A stretch of 20,648 nucleotides of DNA, taken from IMG/VR virus record IMGVR_UViG_3300042006_000321, positions 1-20,648 of that record. The stretch is one strand, 5' to 3'. Below are positions 13,293-20,159 of this stretch, one piece after another; within the stretch, counting starts at the first letter, position 1, and every line of letters starts with the position of its first letter. The notes below the pieces were generated by a model. It was not told the DNA's origin. It saw only the letters and a list, made by a program, of their open reading frames with translations, and did no database searches. The DNA is from a virus. A program made the translations under genes and the position numbers.

Positions 13293-14120
13293 ATGCAACT
13301 CGCATCCCGATTCGCTTCCCGTTCCCCGTCGCTGCGCAGCGATTACCCGCTGTCCGATGACCAAATCCGCCGTGTGGCCCCGTCCATCTTCGCGGACGCG
13401 CCGCACGAAAGCCGTTCCGAACGGTACGCCTATATCCCCACCGCCGCCGTGCTGGCGGAACTACGCAAGGAAGGGTTTGAACCCTTCATGGCAGCGCAAA
13501 CCCGCGTGCGCCACGACGACCGCCGCGACTACACCAAACACATGCTGCGCCTGCGCCACGCCAGCCAGATCAACGGCGCGGAGGCTAACGAAATCGTGCT
13601 GCTGAACTCGCATGACGGCACGAGCAGCTATCAGATGCTGGCCGGAATGTTCCGGTTCGTGTGCAGCAATGGCCTTGTCTGCGGCGACACGGTGGCGGAC
13701 GTGCGCGTGCCCCACAAAGGCGACGTGGCCGGTTCCGTCATCGAAGGCGCTTACGAAGTCTTGCGCGGCTTCGACCGCGTGCAGGAATCCCGCGATTCCA
13801 TGCGCGCCATCACCTTGAACGATGGCGAATCCGAAGTGTTCGCCCGCGCCGCGCTGGCCCTCAAGTACGACGACCCCGACAAGCCCGCGCCCATCACGGA
13901 ATCGCAAATCCTGATGCCGCGCCGCTTTGATGACCGCCGCCCGGACTTGTGGAGCGTGTTCAACCGCACGCAAGAGAACCTGACCCAAGGCGGCCTGCGC
14001 GGGCGCAGCGCCAACGGACGCCGCCAGCAAACCCGCCCGGTACAGGGCATCGACCAGAACATCCGCCTCAACCGTGCGCTTTGGCTGCTGGCCGATGGCA
14101 TGCGCCAGTTGAAAGCCTGA
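13293..14120 (+). CDS. DUF932 protein, ICE backbone
   Basis: A 275-residue protein of the DUF932 family, common on plasmids, phages and ICEs; the function is unproven. Visible family features are DYPLSDDQIRRVAPSIFADA near the start, the core YIPTAAVLAELRKEGFEPFM, and SYQMLAGMFRFVCSNGLVCG in the middle. The C-terminal region (DLWSVFNRTQENLTQGGLRG) is also typical. Start chosen at ATG 13293, seven bases after AGGAG; an out-of-frame ATG at 13288 is ignored. It lies behind a structured leader and is followed by a strong hairpin and the ParB-like gene. Backbone-type GC-rich codon use is evident, in contrast with the TIR cassettes just upstream. Confidence 0.88.
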   Translation: MQLASRFASRSPSLRSDYPLSDDQIRRVAPSIFADAPHESRSERYAYIPTAAVLAELRKEGFEPFMAAQTRVRHDDRRDYTKHMLRLRHASQINGAEANEIVLLNSHDGTSSYQMLAGMFRFVCSNGLVCGDTVADVRVPHKGDVAGSVIEGAYEVLRGFDRVQESRDSMRAITLNDGESEVFARAALALKYDDPDKPAPITESQILMPRRFDDRRPDLWSVFNRTQENLTQGGLRGRSANGRRQQTRPVQGIDQNIRLNRALWLLADGMRQLKA

Positions 14121-14128
14121 ACCCCCAC

Positions 14129-14158
14129 GCGGCAGGGGCAGGCAGCAGCCCTTGCCGC
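14129..14158 (+). terminator. Strong hairpin between DUF932 and ParB-like genes
   Basis: An 11-bp stem GCGGCAGGGGC/GCCCTTGCCGC (14129-14139 and 14148-14158, one G-T wobble) encloses an 8-nt loop and is followed by TTCTCTC, not a clean T tract. It is either a weak terminator or an mRNA-processing or stability element between the two genes. Confidence 0.5.
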
Positions 14159-14199
14159 TTCTCTCGCTGCTGCATCCCTAACCGCAAGGAGTTATCACC

Positions 14200-16263
14200 A
14201 TGAACGCCGTTACCCAAACCGAAACCCGCGCCATCGAAACTGCCGCGCCGCTGGAAGTGGCCGACCCGAGCAAGAACCTGATTTTGGTTCCACTCTCGCA
14301 GTTGCTGCCGCGCCGCTCCAAGCGCAACGCACGCAAGACCCCGCGCCTGTCCATTCCCGAACTGGCCGCGAGCATCGCCCGCATCGGCCTGCTGCAAAAT
14401 CTCGTCGTCATCCTCGCCGCCGATGGCGAGCAGTACGAAGTGGTGGCCGGCGACCGCCGACTGACCGCGTTGAAGCTGCTGGCGAAGAAGAAGCGCATCC
14501 CTGCCGACTACGAAGTGGCGTGCCTGCTGGTGCCCGATGCTTCGGCCCGTACCGTCAGCCTCGCGGAAAACCTGCTGCGCGAGCAGATGCACCCGGCCGA
14601 CCAGTTCGAGGCGTTCGCCGCACTGGTCAAGGAAGGCCGCCCCATCGAAGACATTGCCGCCGACTTCGGCGTGACCCCGCTGGTGGTGCAGCGCCGTCTC
14701 AAACTCGCCAACGTCTCGCCGCGCCTGCTGGCCGACTACCGCGCCGGAGCCGTCACCCTGGAACAGTTGATGGCCCTGACCATCACCGACGACCACGCCG
14801 CGCAGGAAAGCGCGTTCTACGGTGCGCCAGAATGGCAGCGTGGCGCGTCCGCGCTGCGCGAACGCCTGACCGAACGCGAAATCGACGCCACGCATCCGCT
14901 GGTGCGCTTCGCCGGGCTGGACGCCTACACGGCGGCGGGCGGCGGCATCCGCCGCGACCTGTTCGCGGAAGGCGATGCCGGAACCTACCTGACCGACGCC
15001 ACGCTGCTGGAAACGCTGGTGCGCGGCAAGCTGGATGCGCTGGCTGGGGACGTGCGCGCCGAGGGTTGGGCGTGGGTCGAAGCCGTGCCGCACATGAGCT
15101 ACGCCGAGCGGCAGGCGTTCCAGAACGCACCGCGCCAGCGCCGCGAACCGAGCGCCCGCGAAGCCCGCCGCATCGCCTCGCTGCAAACCCGCCTCGACAA
15201 GATCGACACCGAACTGGAAGAAGCCTACGACGCCGAGGACGAGGACAAGACCGAAGCGCTGGAACCGCGCCGCGAACAGGTTGCCGGGGAACTGCAAGCC
15301 GTGGAGGAAGCCTTGCAGGGCTACGCCCCGGATGTGCGCGCCGTGGCCGGCGCCATCGTCACCCTCGACCGCAGCGGCGAAGCCGTGATTCATCGCGGGC
15401 TGCTGCGCGAGGCAGAAGCCAAGGCGCTGCGCACGCTGGAACGCTTGCGGCAGGGTTTCGGCAGCGCGGAAGGCGAGGCCGGGAACGACGACGAAGGCGA
15501 GGACACCGAGCAGCCCAAGGCCGCGAGCCTGTCCGACCGGCTGGCGCAGCGGTTGAGCGCGCACCGCACCGCCGCGCTGCAAATCGAAGTCGCCCGGCAT
15601 CCGCAAGTCGCGCTGGCCGCGCTGGTGCATGGCATGGTGCAGAGCGTCTTGCAGGACAACCACTACGGCCACGACTTGCCGCTGGGCGTGAGCCTGAAAG
15701 TGCAAGACCGGCTGGAAGGCATGGCCCCCGACTGGCCCGAGTCGCCCGCCGCCGTCGCCCAGCGCGAGTTGCAGCAGGTCGCGGGCGAAGCGCTGCCGCA
15801 GGACAGCGCCGAACTGTTCGTCGCGCTGCTGGCGATGGAGCAAGGCGAACTGGTGCGGCTGCTGGCGGTATGCGTAGCGGCGACCGTGGACGTGGTGACG
15901 CCTCGCGCCACTGCGCACCAGCCGGGCGCGGAACTGGCGCAGGCTGTGGGGCTGGACATGGCCGCATGGTGGCAGCCCACCGCAGACGGGTATTTCCAGC
16001 ATGTGCCGAAGGCCGCGATTCTGGAAGCCGTGGGCGAGTTCGCACCGTCGCACGCTGCACGGCTGGCGAAGTTGAAGAAGGCCGACATTGCCAGCGAAGC
16101 GGAACGGCTGGCCGATGGTACGGGCTGGATGCCCGCCATCTTCCGCACCGAAAGCCCGCAACAGGACGCGCAGGCCGTGGCAGTGGATGCGGGCGCCGAA
16201 GCGCCGGAGGAAGTCGCCGCCGTGGCGGATGAGCTGCCGCAGGCCGAGGCACTGGCCGCGTGA
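14200..16263 (+). CDS. Large ParB/Spo0J-family protein, ICE backbone
   Basis: A 687-residue protein with an N-terminal ParB/sulfiredoxin-type domain: ILVPLSQLLPRRSKRNARKT at 28-47, EYVVAGDRR-type YEVVAGDRRLTALKLL (79-94; GDRR at 84-87, the nucleotide-binding box) and SLAENLLREQMHPADQFEAF (120-139; the E-N-x-x-R-x-x-x-H/x-P-x-D box). A helix-turn-helix follows at about 148-170 (IEDIAADFGVTPLVVQRRLK). The remaining ~500 residues include an acidic coiled-coil near 320-380 and a long Ala/Glu-rich tail, well beyond the ~300 residues of a chromosomal ParB. Such long versions are typical of ICEs and may be DNA-binding CTPases or nucleases. It starts at ATG 14200 with AAGGAG. It is separate from the ParA/ParB pair expected near RepA, so a partition role is uncertain. 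Confidence 0.85.
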   Translation: MNAVTQTETRAIETAAPLEVADPSKNLILVPLSQLLPRRSKRNARKTPRLSIPELAASIARIGLLQNLVVILAADGEQYEVVAGDRRLTALKLLAKKKRIPADYEVACLLVPDASARTVSLAENLLREQMHPADQFEAFAALVKEGRPIEDIAADFGVTPLVVQRRLKLANVSPRLLADYRAGAVTLEQLMALTITDDHAAQESAFYGAPEWQRGASALRERLTEREIDATHPLVRFAGLDAYTAAGGGIRRDLFAEGDAGTYLTDATLLETLVRGKLDALAGDVRAEGWAWVEAVPHMSYAERQAFQNAPRQRREPSAREARRIASLQTRLDKIDTELEEAYDAEDEDKTEALEPRREQVAGELQAVEEALQGYAPDVRAVAGAIVTLDRSGEAVIHRGLLREAEAKALRTLERLRQGFGSAEGEAGNDDEGEDTEQPKAASLSDRLAQRLSAHRTAALQIEVARHPQVALAALVHGMVQSVLQDNHYGHDLPLGVSLKVQDRLEGMAPDWPESPAAVAQRELQQVAGEALPQDSAELFVALLAMEQGELVRLLAVCVAATVDVVTPRATAHQPGAELAQAVGLDMAAWWQPTADGYFQHVPKAAILEAVGEFAPSHAARLAKLKKADIASEAERLADGTGWMPAIFRTESPQQDAQAVAVDAGAEAPEEVAAVADELPQAEALAA

Positions 16264-16279
16264 TCCTGCACCGCAGATA

Positions 16280-16303
16280 GCGCCCCGGTTCCGGCCGGGG
16301 CGC
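16280..16303 (+). terminator. Perfect 9-bp hairpin after the ParB-like gene
   Basis: GCGCCCCGG and CCGGGGCGC pair perfectly around TTCCGG, 16 bases after the ParB-like stop; TTCACG follows. Without a T tract it may stabilise the mRNA or attenuate read-through to the small gene. Confidence 0.45.
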
Positions 16304-16324
16304 TTCACGCCAAGGATTCCTATC

Positions 16325-16534
16325 ATGAGCCGCAACACCACGGACCGCCCGCGCATGGCGGCGATCTATGCCCCCGGTACGGTACGCGCCCGCCGCTGGC
16401 ACGGCGATGGCGACGTGCGCGGCTACCGTCCGCCGCGTGGCTGGACGGCCCGCGCCGACCTGACCGACCTACATCCCATTACCGGCCACACCTTGCCGCG
16501 TGCCGCGTGGTGGATTGTCGAAACCAAGGAATAA
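16325..16534 (+). CDS. Small ICE backbone protein, function unknown
   Basis: A 69-residue basic protein starting at ATG 16325 with AAGGA ten bases upstream. It contains MAAIYAPGTVRARRWHGDGD and ends in HPITGHTLPRAAWWIVETKE. I do not recognise a named family; small proteins of this type are seen between the ParB-like and DUF736 genes of related elements. The good ribosome-binding site, its GC-rich codon pattern and its compact spacing after the hairpin support a real gene. The W-R-H and R-x-W clusters could suit nucleic-acid binding, but that is only a guess. Confidence 0.6.
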   Translation: MSRNTTDRPRMAAIYAPGTVRARRWHGDGDVRGYRPPRGWTARADLTDLHPITGHTLPRAAWWIVETKE

Positions 16535-16541
16535 CGAGCAG

Positions 16542-16690
16542 CACCGGCCCCAAGCCGTTCCGCCTTGGGGCCGGTGGTCAAAAATCCGGGGCGTCGGTGG
16601 CCGCGCCCGGTTCCAACGTCGAAGTCAAAATCGCCCCGTTGCCGCCTTCGTCCAGGCGGCAACGGGGCGGACGTGCAAGTGCCTTGCACG
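16542..16690. repeat. Three consecutive strong hairpins
   Basis: Three perfect inverted repeats follow one another. A 13-bp stem CACCGGCCCCAAG/CTTGGGGCCGGTG (16542-16554, 16564-16576) comes first. A 15-bp stem CGCCCCGTTGCCGCC/GGCGGCAACGGGGCG (16632-16646, 16655-16669) is second, and an 8-bp stem CGTGCAAG/CTTGCACG (16672-16679, 16683-16690) third. None is followed by a T tract on the + strand. The cluster is consistent with a transcript end, a structured RNA or a protein-binding site. Confidence 0.7.
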
Positions 16691-17292
16691 CGACACGTCC
16701 ATCGGTGCCCGCTGGCGCGGGCAAGGTTTCGATGGCGCCCCGCCGCAATGGGCGGGGCTTGTAGGGCTACGCCCCGGCTTGCTGCGGCAGGTTGTGCGAT
16801 AGCGTGCCGTCCCCGACGCTGGCGATTCGCGCCTGTACGTCACGAAGGGCGATTCACCGACACGCCACCCGGCCTCGCTATGGAGCATCCACACCACGCC
16901 TCAAGCATGTGGTCGCGCGCTGCGGCAGGGGCGCTCTGGCCTTGTCGTCGGGGCTTTGACCTGGTTCGCGTCAGGGCGCAAGCCGGTGCAGCCGTCACGC
17001 GGGGATGCCGAGTCGGCCATGTCTCCTTTCGGGGGCGGGCGGCCCGTGCGTCCTTGGCTTGTCGTGAATCCTGGCGAGGGAACGGCTACGCCTTGGGCTT
17101 CATGGCCGCAACCTTCCAGCGAAAACAATTTCCCCGCCGCTGCGCGGCTTCCTCGCGCGGCAAATTCTTTTCGCTTCCAGGTTCTCCACGGTGTTGCGAC
17201 CGCTGCGCGGTGCGGCCAGCCCATCCCCCGCCGGCCGGATCACAACAAGGACGCACTGGCGCGACCTTGTTCAACCCGAAAGGAGAAACATC
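16691..17292. other. Gene-free structured leader of the DUF736 gene
   Basis: About 600 bp with no convincing gene on either strand. It holds the first copy of a dispersed palindromic element (16734-16758). A 54-nt stem-loop has arms CGAAAACAATTT (17120-17131) and AAATTCTTTTCG (17162-17173), one mismatch, with an inner GCCGC/GCGGC pair. An 11-bp direct repeat CCGCTGCGCGG lies at 17137-17147 and 17200-17210. A last hairpin AACAAGG/CCTTGTT (17244-17250, 17265-17271) comes just before the DUF736 ribosome-binding site. It looks like a long regulated 5' region. Confidence 0.5.
16734..16758 (+). repeat. Dispersed palindromic element, copy 1
   Basis: The 25 bases contain GCCCCGCC/GGCGGGGC stems (16737-16744, 16751-16758) around GCAATG. 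The reverse complement of 17622-17646 matches them at 24 of 25 positions, counted by eye. The loop sequence is conserved as well as the stem, so this is a true repeat and not two chance GC-rich hairpins. Confidence 0.75.
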
Positions 17293-17607
17293 ATGGCTAA
17301 CATCGGCACCTTCACCGCAGAGAAAGACGGCTTCACCGGCCAGCTCCGCACCCTGACCCTGAACGTCAAGGTCAAGCTGGTTCCCAACGACAAGGGCGAC
17401 AGCGAGAACGCCCCCGACTTCCACCTTCAGGCGGCCGGCCACGAGATCGGCGCGGCGTGGAAGAAGACCAGTGAGGCCGGGCGCGAGTACCTGTCCGTGA
17501 GCATCGACGACCCTTCGTTCCCGGCGACGGTCTATGCCCGCCTGATCGAGAACGAGGACGGCACGCACGACCTGATCTGGTCGCGCAGCAAGCCCAAGGC
17601 AGCCTGA
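17293..17607 (+). CDS. DUF736 protein, ICE backbone
   Basis: A 104-residue DUF736 family protein, very common on ICEs and plasmids of proteobacteria; the function is unknown. It reads [20 protein letters not shown], then [40 protein letters not shown] and ends in [13 protein letters not shown], matching the family over its full length. The start is ATG 17293 with AGGAG upstream, directly behind a leader hairpin. It probably has its own promoter given the ~750-bp gap from the previous gene. The second copy of the dispersed palindrome follows 12 bases after its stop and separates it from the convergent XRE gene. Confidence 0.95.
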   Translation: MANIGTFTAEKDGFTGQLRTLTLNVKVKLVPNDKGDSENAPDFHLQAAGHEIGAAWKKTSEAGREYLSVSIDDPSFPATVYARLIENEDGTHDLIWSRSKPKAA

Positions 17608-17619
17608 CGGCCGCCCACC

Positions 17620-17646
17620 GCGCCCCGTCCATTGCGGCGGGGCGCC
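17620..17646 (-). repeat. Dispersed palindromic element, copy 2 (between convergent genes)
   Basis: An inverted copy of the element at 16734-16758. GCGCCCCG (17620-17627) pairs with CGGGGCGC (17638-17645). It lies between the DUF736 gene and the convergent XRE gene, where it could act as a bidirectional transcription barrier, though no T tract is present. Confidence 0.75.
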
Positions 17647-17677
17647 GTGCTGCTGGCGCAGCACGTCACGCACGCGC

Positions 17678-17971
17678 CTACGGCGTGTCGCGTTCCTTCA
17701 ACACCGCCTCCAGCTCCTGGCGCACCTGCGCCAGAAGCTGATCGGCCCTGCGCGTGCTGTCGCCGGCATAGGCCAGCGTCAGCAACGTGAGCGGATGCAC
17801 GTCCATGACCTCGCACAGCTCGGTCAGCTTGTGCATGGTCGGGCTCTTCAGGTCGCGCTCCAGCAAACTCAGGTAGGTACGGCTGGACACGTCGGAGAAC
17901 GCTTCCTGGCTCAAGCCGCGCGCTTTCCTGACCGTCCGTATTGCTGTCGCCAATGAGTCTTTCGCCGCCAC
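17678..17971 (-). CDS. XRE-family transcriptional regulator
   Basis: A 97-residue helix-turn-helix repressor. Residues about 9-65 form the XRE domain: IRTVRKARGLSQEAFSDVSS, RTYLSLLERDLKSPTMHKLT, then a helical tail rich in Arg, Gln and Glu. It starts at GTG 17971 (MAAKDSLATA), preceded on its strand by AAGGA. Its gene points away from the DUF2958 gene, and two perfect palindromes lie in the space between them, one of them (17975-17994) directly over its own ribosome-binding region. This layout is typical of an autoregulated ICE repressor that also controls the divergent backbone operon. Confidence 0.9.
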   Translation of the reverse strand: MAAKDSLATAIRTVRKARGLSQEAFSDVSSRTYLSLLERDLKSPTMHKLTELCEVMDVHPLTLLTLAYAGDSTRRADQLLAQVRQELEAVLKERDTP

Positions 17972-17974
17972 CTA

Positions 17975-17994
17975 TGGTTTTCCTTAGAAAACCA
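17975..17994. promoter_or_regulatory. 8-bp palindrome at the XRE start (putative operator)
   Basis: TGGTTTTC (17975-17982) and GAAAACCA (17987-17994) pair perfectly around CTTA, three bases upstream of the XRE GTG. It includes the AAGGA ribosome-binding site on the - strand, so binding or folding here would block XRE translation or transcription. Confidence 0.55.
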
Positions 17995-18007
17995 AGATGA
18001 CAGCCGA

Positions 18008-18040
18008 TTGCGCACTATAGGGCTACAAACTATAGTGCGC
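18008..18040 (+). promoter_or_regulatory. Divergent promoter with 11-bp palindromic operator
   Basis: GCGCACTATAG (18010-18020) and CTATAGTGCGC (18030-18040) form a perfect 11-bp inverted repeat with a 9-nt centre. On the + strand a -35 box TTGCGC (18008-18013) and a -10 box TATAGT (18031-18036) are spaced by exactly 17 bases; by symmetry the - strand has TATAGT in the left arm with ATGCGC 17 bases upstream of it. Both promoters thus sit inside the palindrome, which suits a repressor that controls both directions, probably the neighbouring XRE protein. Confidence 0.7.
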
Positions 18041-18289
18041 ATTTGGTGTCGTTGATTTCCGTATTCGTGCCTTTGCAGAAATCCGCATGGGCGGATTCCG
18101 ACAGAATCTGGGAACCGCATCTGTGTCTTTCCTGGCCTGCGCAATTCCGCTTCCGCGTTTCCGTGCATGTACGGATTCGATGGCTTGCGCCTTCGTGCTT
18201 TCCCGCCAAAGCACGCATCCGCTTCGGCGGTTCCGCGCTTCGGTGGAAAATCGTATCCGTGCATCCTCGGATGCGTGGGGATTCGGGCC
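18041..18289 (+). other. Untranslated leader of the DUF2958 gene
   Basis: About 250 bp with no convincing gene. It contains AATCCGC/GCGGATT (a 7-bp hairpin near 18080-18100), GCATCC/GGATGC near 18261-18274, and many copies of TTCCG, ATCCG and the longer TCCGTGCAT, which occurs twice (near 18160 and 18256). The even spread of these short motifs could be an iteron-like array or a structured leader; copies are too imperfect to decide. Confidence 0.4.
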
Positions 18290-18640
18290 ATGACCCAGCC
18301 GCTCGTCACCGCTGAACAGCGGGCGCAACTGCTCGCCGTCGGCGCGGCACGCGCCGCTGGCCGAAGCATCGACCCAATGCCGGCGGTGCGACTGTTCACC
18401 CCCGACGCGCACGCCACCTGGCTGCTGGCCGCGCTCGACCCGGCCGATGGCGATACGGCATGGGGGCTGATCGACCTGGGAATAGGCATGCCCGGCCTGG
18501 GCCATGTGAAGCTGTCCGATCTGGCGTCCATCGTCGGGCCGCACAAGCAACCTGTGATGCGCGATCGCTACTTCCAGCCCGTGCGGCGGCTGTCGGAGTA
18601 CCTGCGGCTGGCCGAGGAAAACGGTTCGATCACCGACTGA
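18290..18640 (+). CDS. DUF2958 protein, ICE backbone
   Basis: A 116-residue DUF2958 family protein of unknown function. It reads MTQPLVTAEQRAQLLAVGAA, then PAVRLFTPDAHATWLLAALD, DTAWGLIDLGIGMPGLGHVK and RYFQPVRRLSEYLRLAEENG, the standard family order, where the P-V-V/A-K-L-F-x-P-x-x-x-x-T-W-L-L motif is the hallmark. Start chosen at ATG 18290 because the family begins here and a GGGGA lies upstream; the frame is open for 41 more codons but that part has no homology. It is the first gene of the operon driven by the divergent promoter. Confidence 0.92.
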   Translation: MTQPLVTAEQRAQLLAVGAARAAGRSIDPMPAVRLFTPDAHATWLLAALDPADGDTAWGLIDLGIGMPGLGHVKLSDLASIVGPHKQPVMRDRYFQPVRRLSEYLRLAEENGSITD

Positions 18641-18975
18641 GCAGTCCCAGCCAACGACGGCGCATTCTGACTATTTCAGTCTTACCCAAGACCTGATTGG
18701 TCTGAATCCGCACTCTTGCACCGAAGCGGTGCGCTTCTGATGCAAACAGTCATGATCTATGGCGCGGGCTGCTGCACGGTGCTCCATGCTGCGCACCATT
18801 TTTGTGGCGCGCAACCGTCGCATTCAGACGATTTCCGCAATGCCCTGGAGCCAATCGGTCTTGACACCGCAGTTACAGAGTACCCCGATTTCGATGACGA
18901 CTTGATGGCGACTCGATAGCTCCCGCACAGCGGAATCCGTGGCGACGTTCCTGCTGAATGACAGGAGGCTGCGTC
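18641..18975 (+). other. Gap with overlapping hairpins and one small doubtful ORF
   Basis: Near 18675-18706, GTCTT/AAGAC (18679-18692) and AGACC/GGTCT (18689-18703) are mutually exclusive stems, and a GCACC/GGTGC hairpin follows at 18718-18732. A 59-codon frame from ATG 18740 to the TAG ending at 18919 (MQTVMIYGAG...DFDDDLMATR) has no good ribosome-binding site and no family I recognise; it is left unassigned. An aggagg-type site at the far end belongs to the DUF2285 gene. Confidence 0.35.
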
Positions 18976-19773
18976 ATGGCTGACCCGAGCGCCGAACACT
19001 GGTATCCGACCGCCGCGTATCTCTACATGCTGCACCTCGACGGCCCCGCGCTGGCGTGGGAATACCTGCGTCGCCACCCCGACTACCGCCGCGACTGGCT
19101 GCGCCGCCGCCGCCGGCCAGAGGCCGCCGCGCGCTGGGGACTGCGCCTGCTGGAAGATCCCGCCCTGGATGCGCGCGACGCGCACCCGGCCTGGTTCCCC
19201 GATCACGATGCGGTAGTGCAGCTCTACCCGGACGCCGACCCGCCGCCCGACGCGGTGGCTTTCGCGTTCTGGTGCCTTCCCGGCCAGAAGCACCTGATCC
19301 ACGACGGCAAGCGCCTGGTGCTGCTGACACGCTGGCTGGGCTGCTGCCTGCGGCTGGTGATCGCTCCCGGCCTGGCCGACGGCATGGCTTACGCCTATGC
19401 CATTCGCGCCTGCGCCGCATCCTGCGGACGCTATCAGGCGCTGGCGGCCGAACTGGACAAGCTGGCCGCCGCTGGCGATGCAGCGCCAGCGGGAACGGCA
19501 CGGTCGCGGCCGGCACCCGCTGCGCTGCTGGAGTTGAACACGCTCCAGGCGCTCGACGGCACCCTCGCGGGCGCGTCCCTGCGCGACGTGGCCGAAGGGC
19601 TGTTCGGCGTCGATGCTGTCGCCGCCGACTGGTACGCCGATAGCGCCTTGCGCGCCCGCGTGCGGCGACTGGTGCACCGGGGCGATGCGCTGATGCGCGG
19701 CGGCTATCGCCGCCTGGCACAGCTTCCGCCCGTTGCACAGGGACGCGCTGCATCCCCTGCAAAACGTCCCTGA
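18976..19773 (+). CDS. DUF2285-type ICE regulator
   Basis: A 265-residue protein of the DUF2285 type. Its N-terminal part (WYPTAAYLYMLHLDGPALAW, EYLRRHPDYRRDWLRRRR) is the regulator-like domain that precedes DUF2285 in ICE proteins, and the C-terminal part (LRDVAEGLFGVDAVAADWYA, LRARVRRLVHRGDALMRGGY) is DUF2285 itself, an HTH-like region. Proteins of this kind, together with an AlpA-like partner, activate ICE genes in several elements. Start chosen at ATG 18976 with AGGAGG upstream. It sits directly ahead of the AlpA-like and RepA genes in the standard Tn4371-like order. Confidence 0.88.
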   Translation: MADPSAEHWYPTAAYLYMLHLDGPALAWEYLRRHPDYRRDWLRRRRRPEAAARWGLRLLEDPALDARDAHPAWFPDHDAVVQLYPDADPPPDAVAFAFWCLPGQKHLIHDGKRLVLLTRWLGCCLRLVIAPGLADGMAYAYAIRACAASCGRYQALAAELDKLAAAGDAAPAGTARSRPAPAALLELNTLQALDGTLAGASLRDVAEGLFGVDAVAADWYADSALRARVRRLVHRGDALMRGGYRRLAQLPPVAQGRAASPAKRP

Positions 19774-19848
19774 GCAGGAAGCCTTGCTTTCTTGAAAGTG
19801 CCTCTATCCGGCCGCGTGGTGTGGCCGGGCTTGATGGAGGTACATCCC

Positions 19849-20133
19849 ATGCGACCCGCTCCCTTGCGGCCTGCCGCCGCTGCTGTCGCTGCGCCCGTGC
19901 AGCCCCAACGCTACCTGACCAACGACGAAGCCGCCGAATACCTGCGTCTGTCGCCGCGCACGCTGGAGAAACAGCGCGTGATCGGCGGCGGCCCGAAGTT
20001 CCGCAAGTTCGGCCGCCGCGTCATGTACGCGGTGGCCGACCTCGATGCCTGGGCCGACCAGCGCAGCTACGAGGCCACGTCCGACCCGGAATATGCCGAG
20101 CGTCACGCGGGCGACTACCGTGATGGCCGCTGA
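19849..20133 (+). CDS. AlpA/MerR-like helix-turn-helix protein (excisionase-type)
   Basis: A 94-residue small DNA-binding protein. After a Pro/Ala-rich lead, residues 23-65 form the HTH_17 fold: YLTNDEAAEYLRLSPRTLEK, then GGGPKFRKFGRRVMYAVADL and DAWADQRSY, the standard pattern of AlpA-like and excisionase-like proteins. It starts at ATG 19849 with GGAGG; an ATG five codons upstream is in frame but has no site. The upstream hairpin CCGGCC/GGCCGG (19808-19828) may act on its expression. It lies between DUF2285 and RepA, as in other elements. It may direct excision or activate the conjugation genes. Confidence 0.9.
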   Translation: MRPAPLRPAAAAVAAPVQPQRYLTNDEAAEYLRLSPRTLEKQRVIGGGPKFRKFGRRVMYAVADLDAWADQRSYEATSDPEYAERHAGDYRDGR

Positions 20134-20159
20134 TCGTCGGCTCGCCGGTGGCCATCGTC

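Noticed and set aside
14068-16356. 762-codon open frame on the - strand opposite the ParB-like gene
   Set aside because: It is a shadow of a GC-rich gene: the + strand frame has clear ParB motifs, ribosome-binding site and start, while the - strand product is His/Arg/Gly-rich without any recognisable domain.
16901-17224. Possible small gene on the - strand in the DUF736 leader
   Set aside because: Composition is random-looking and Arg/Pro-rich, no ribosome-binding site, and the stretch is dominated by hairpins.
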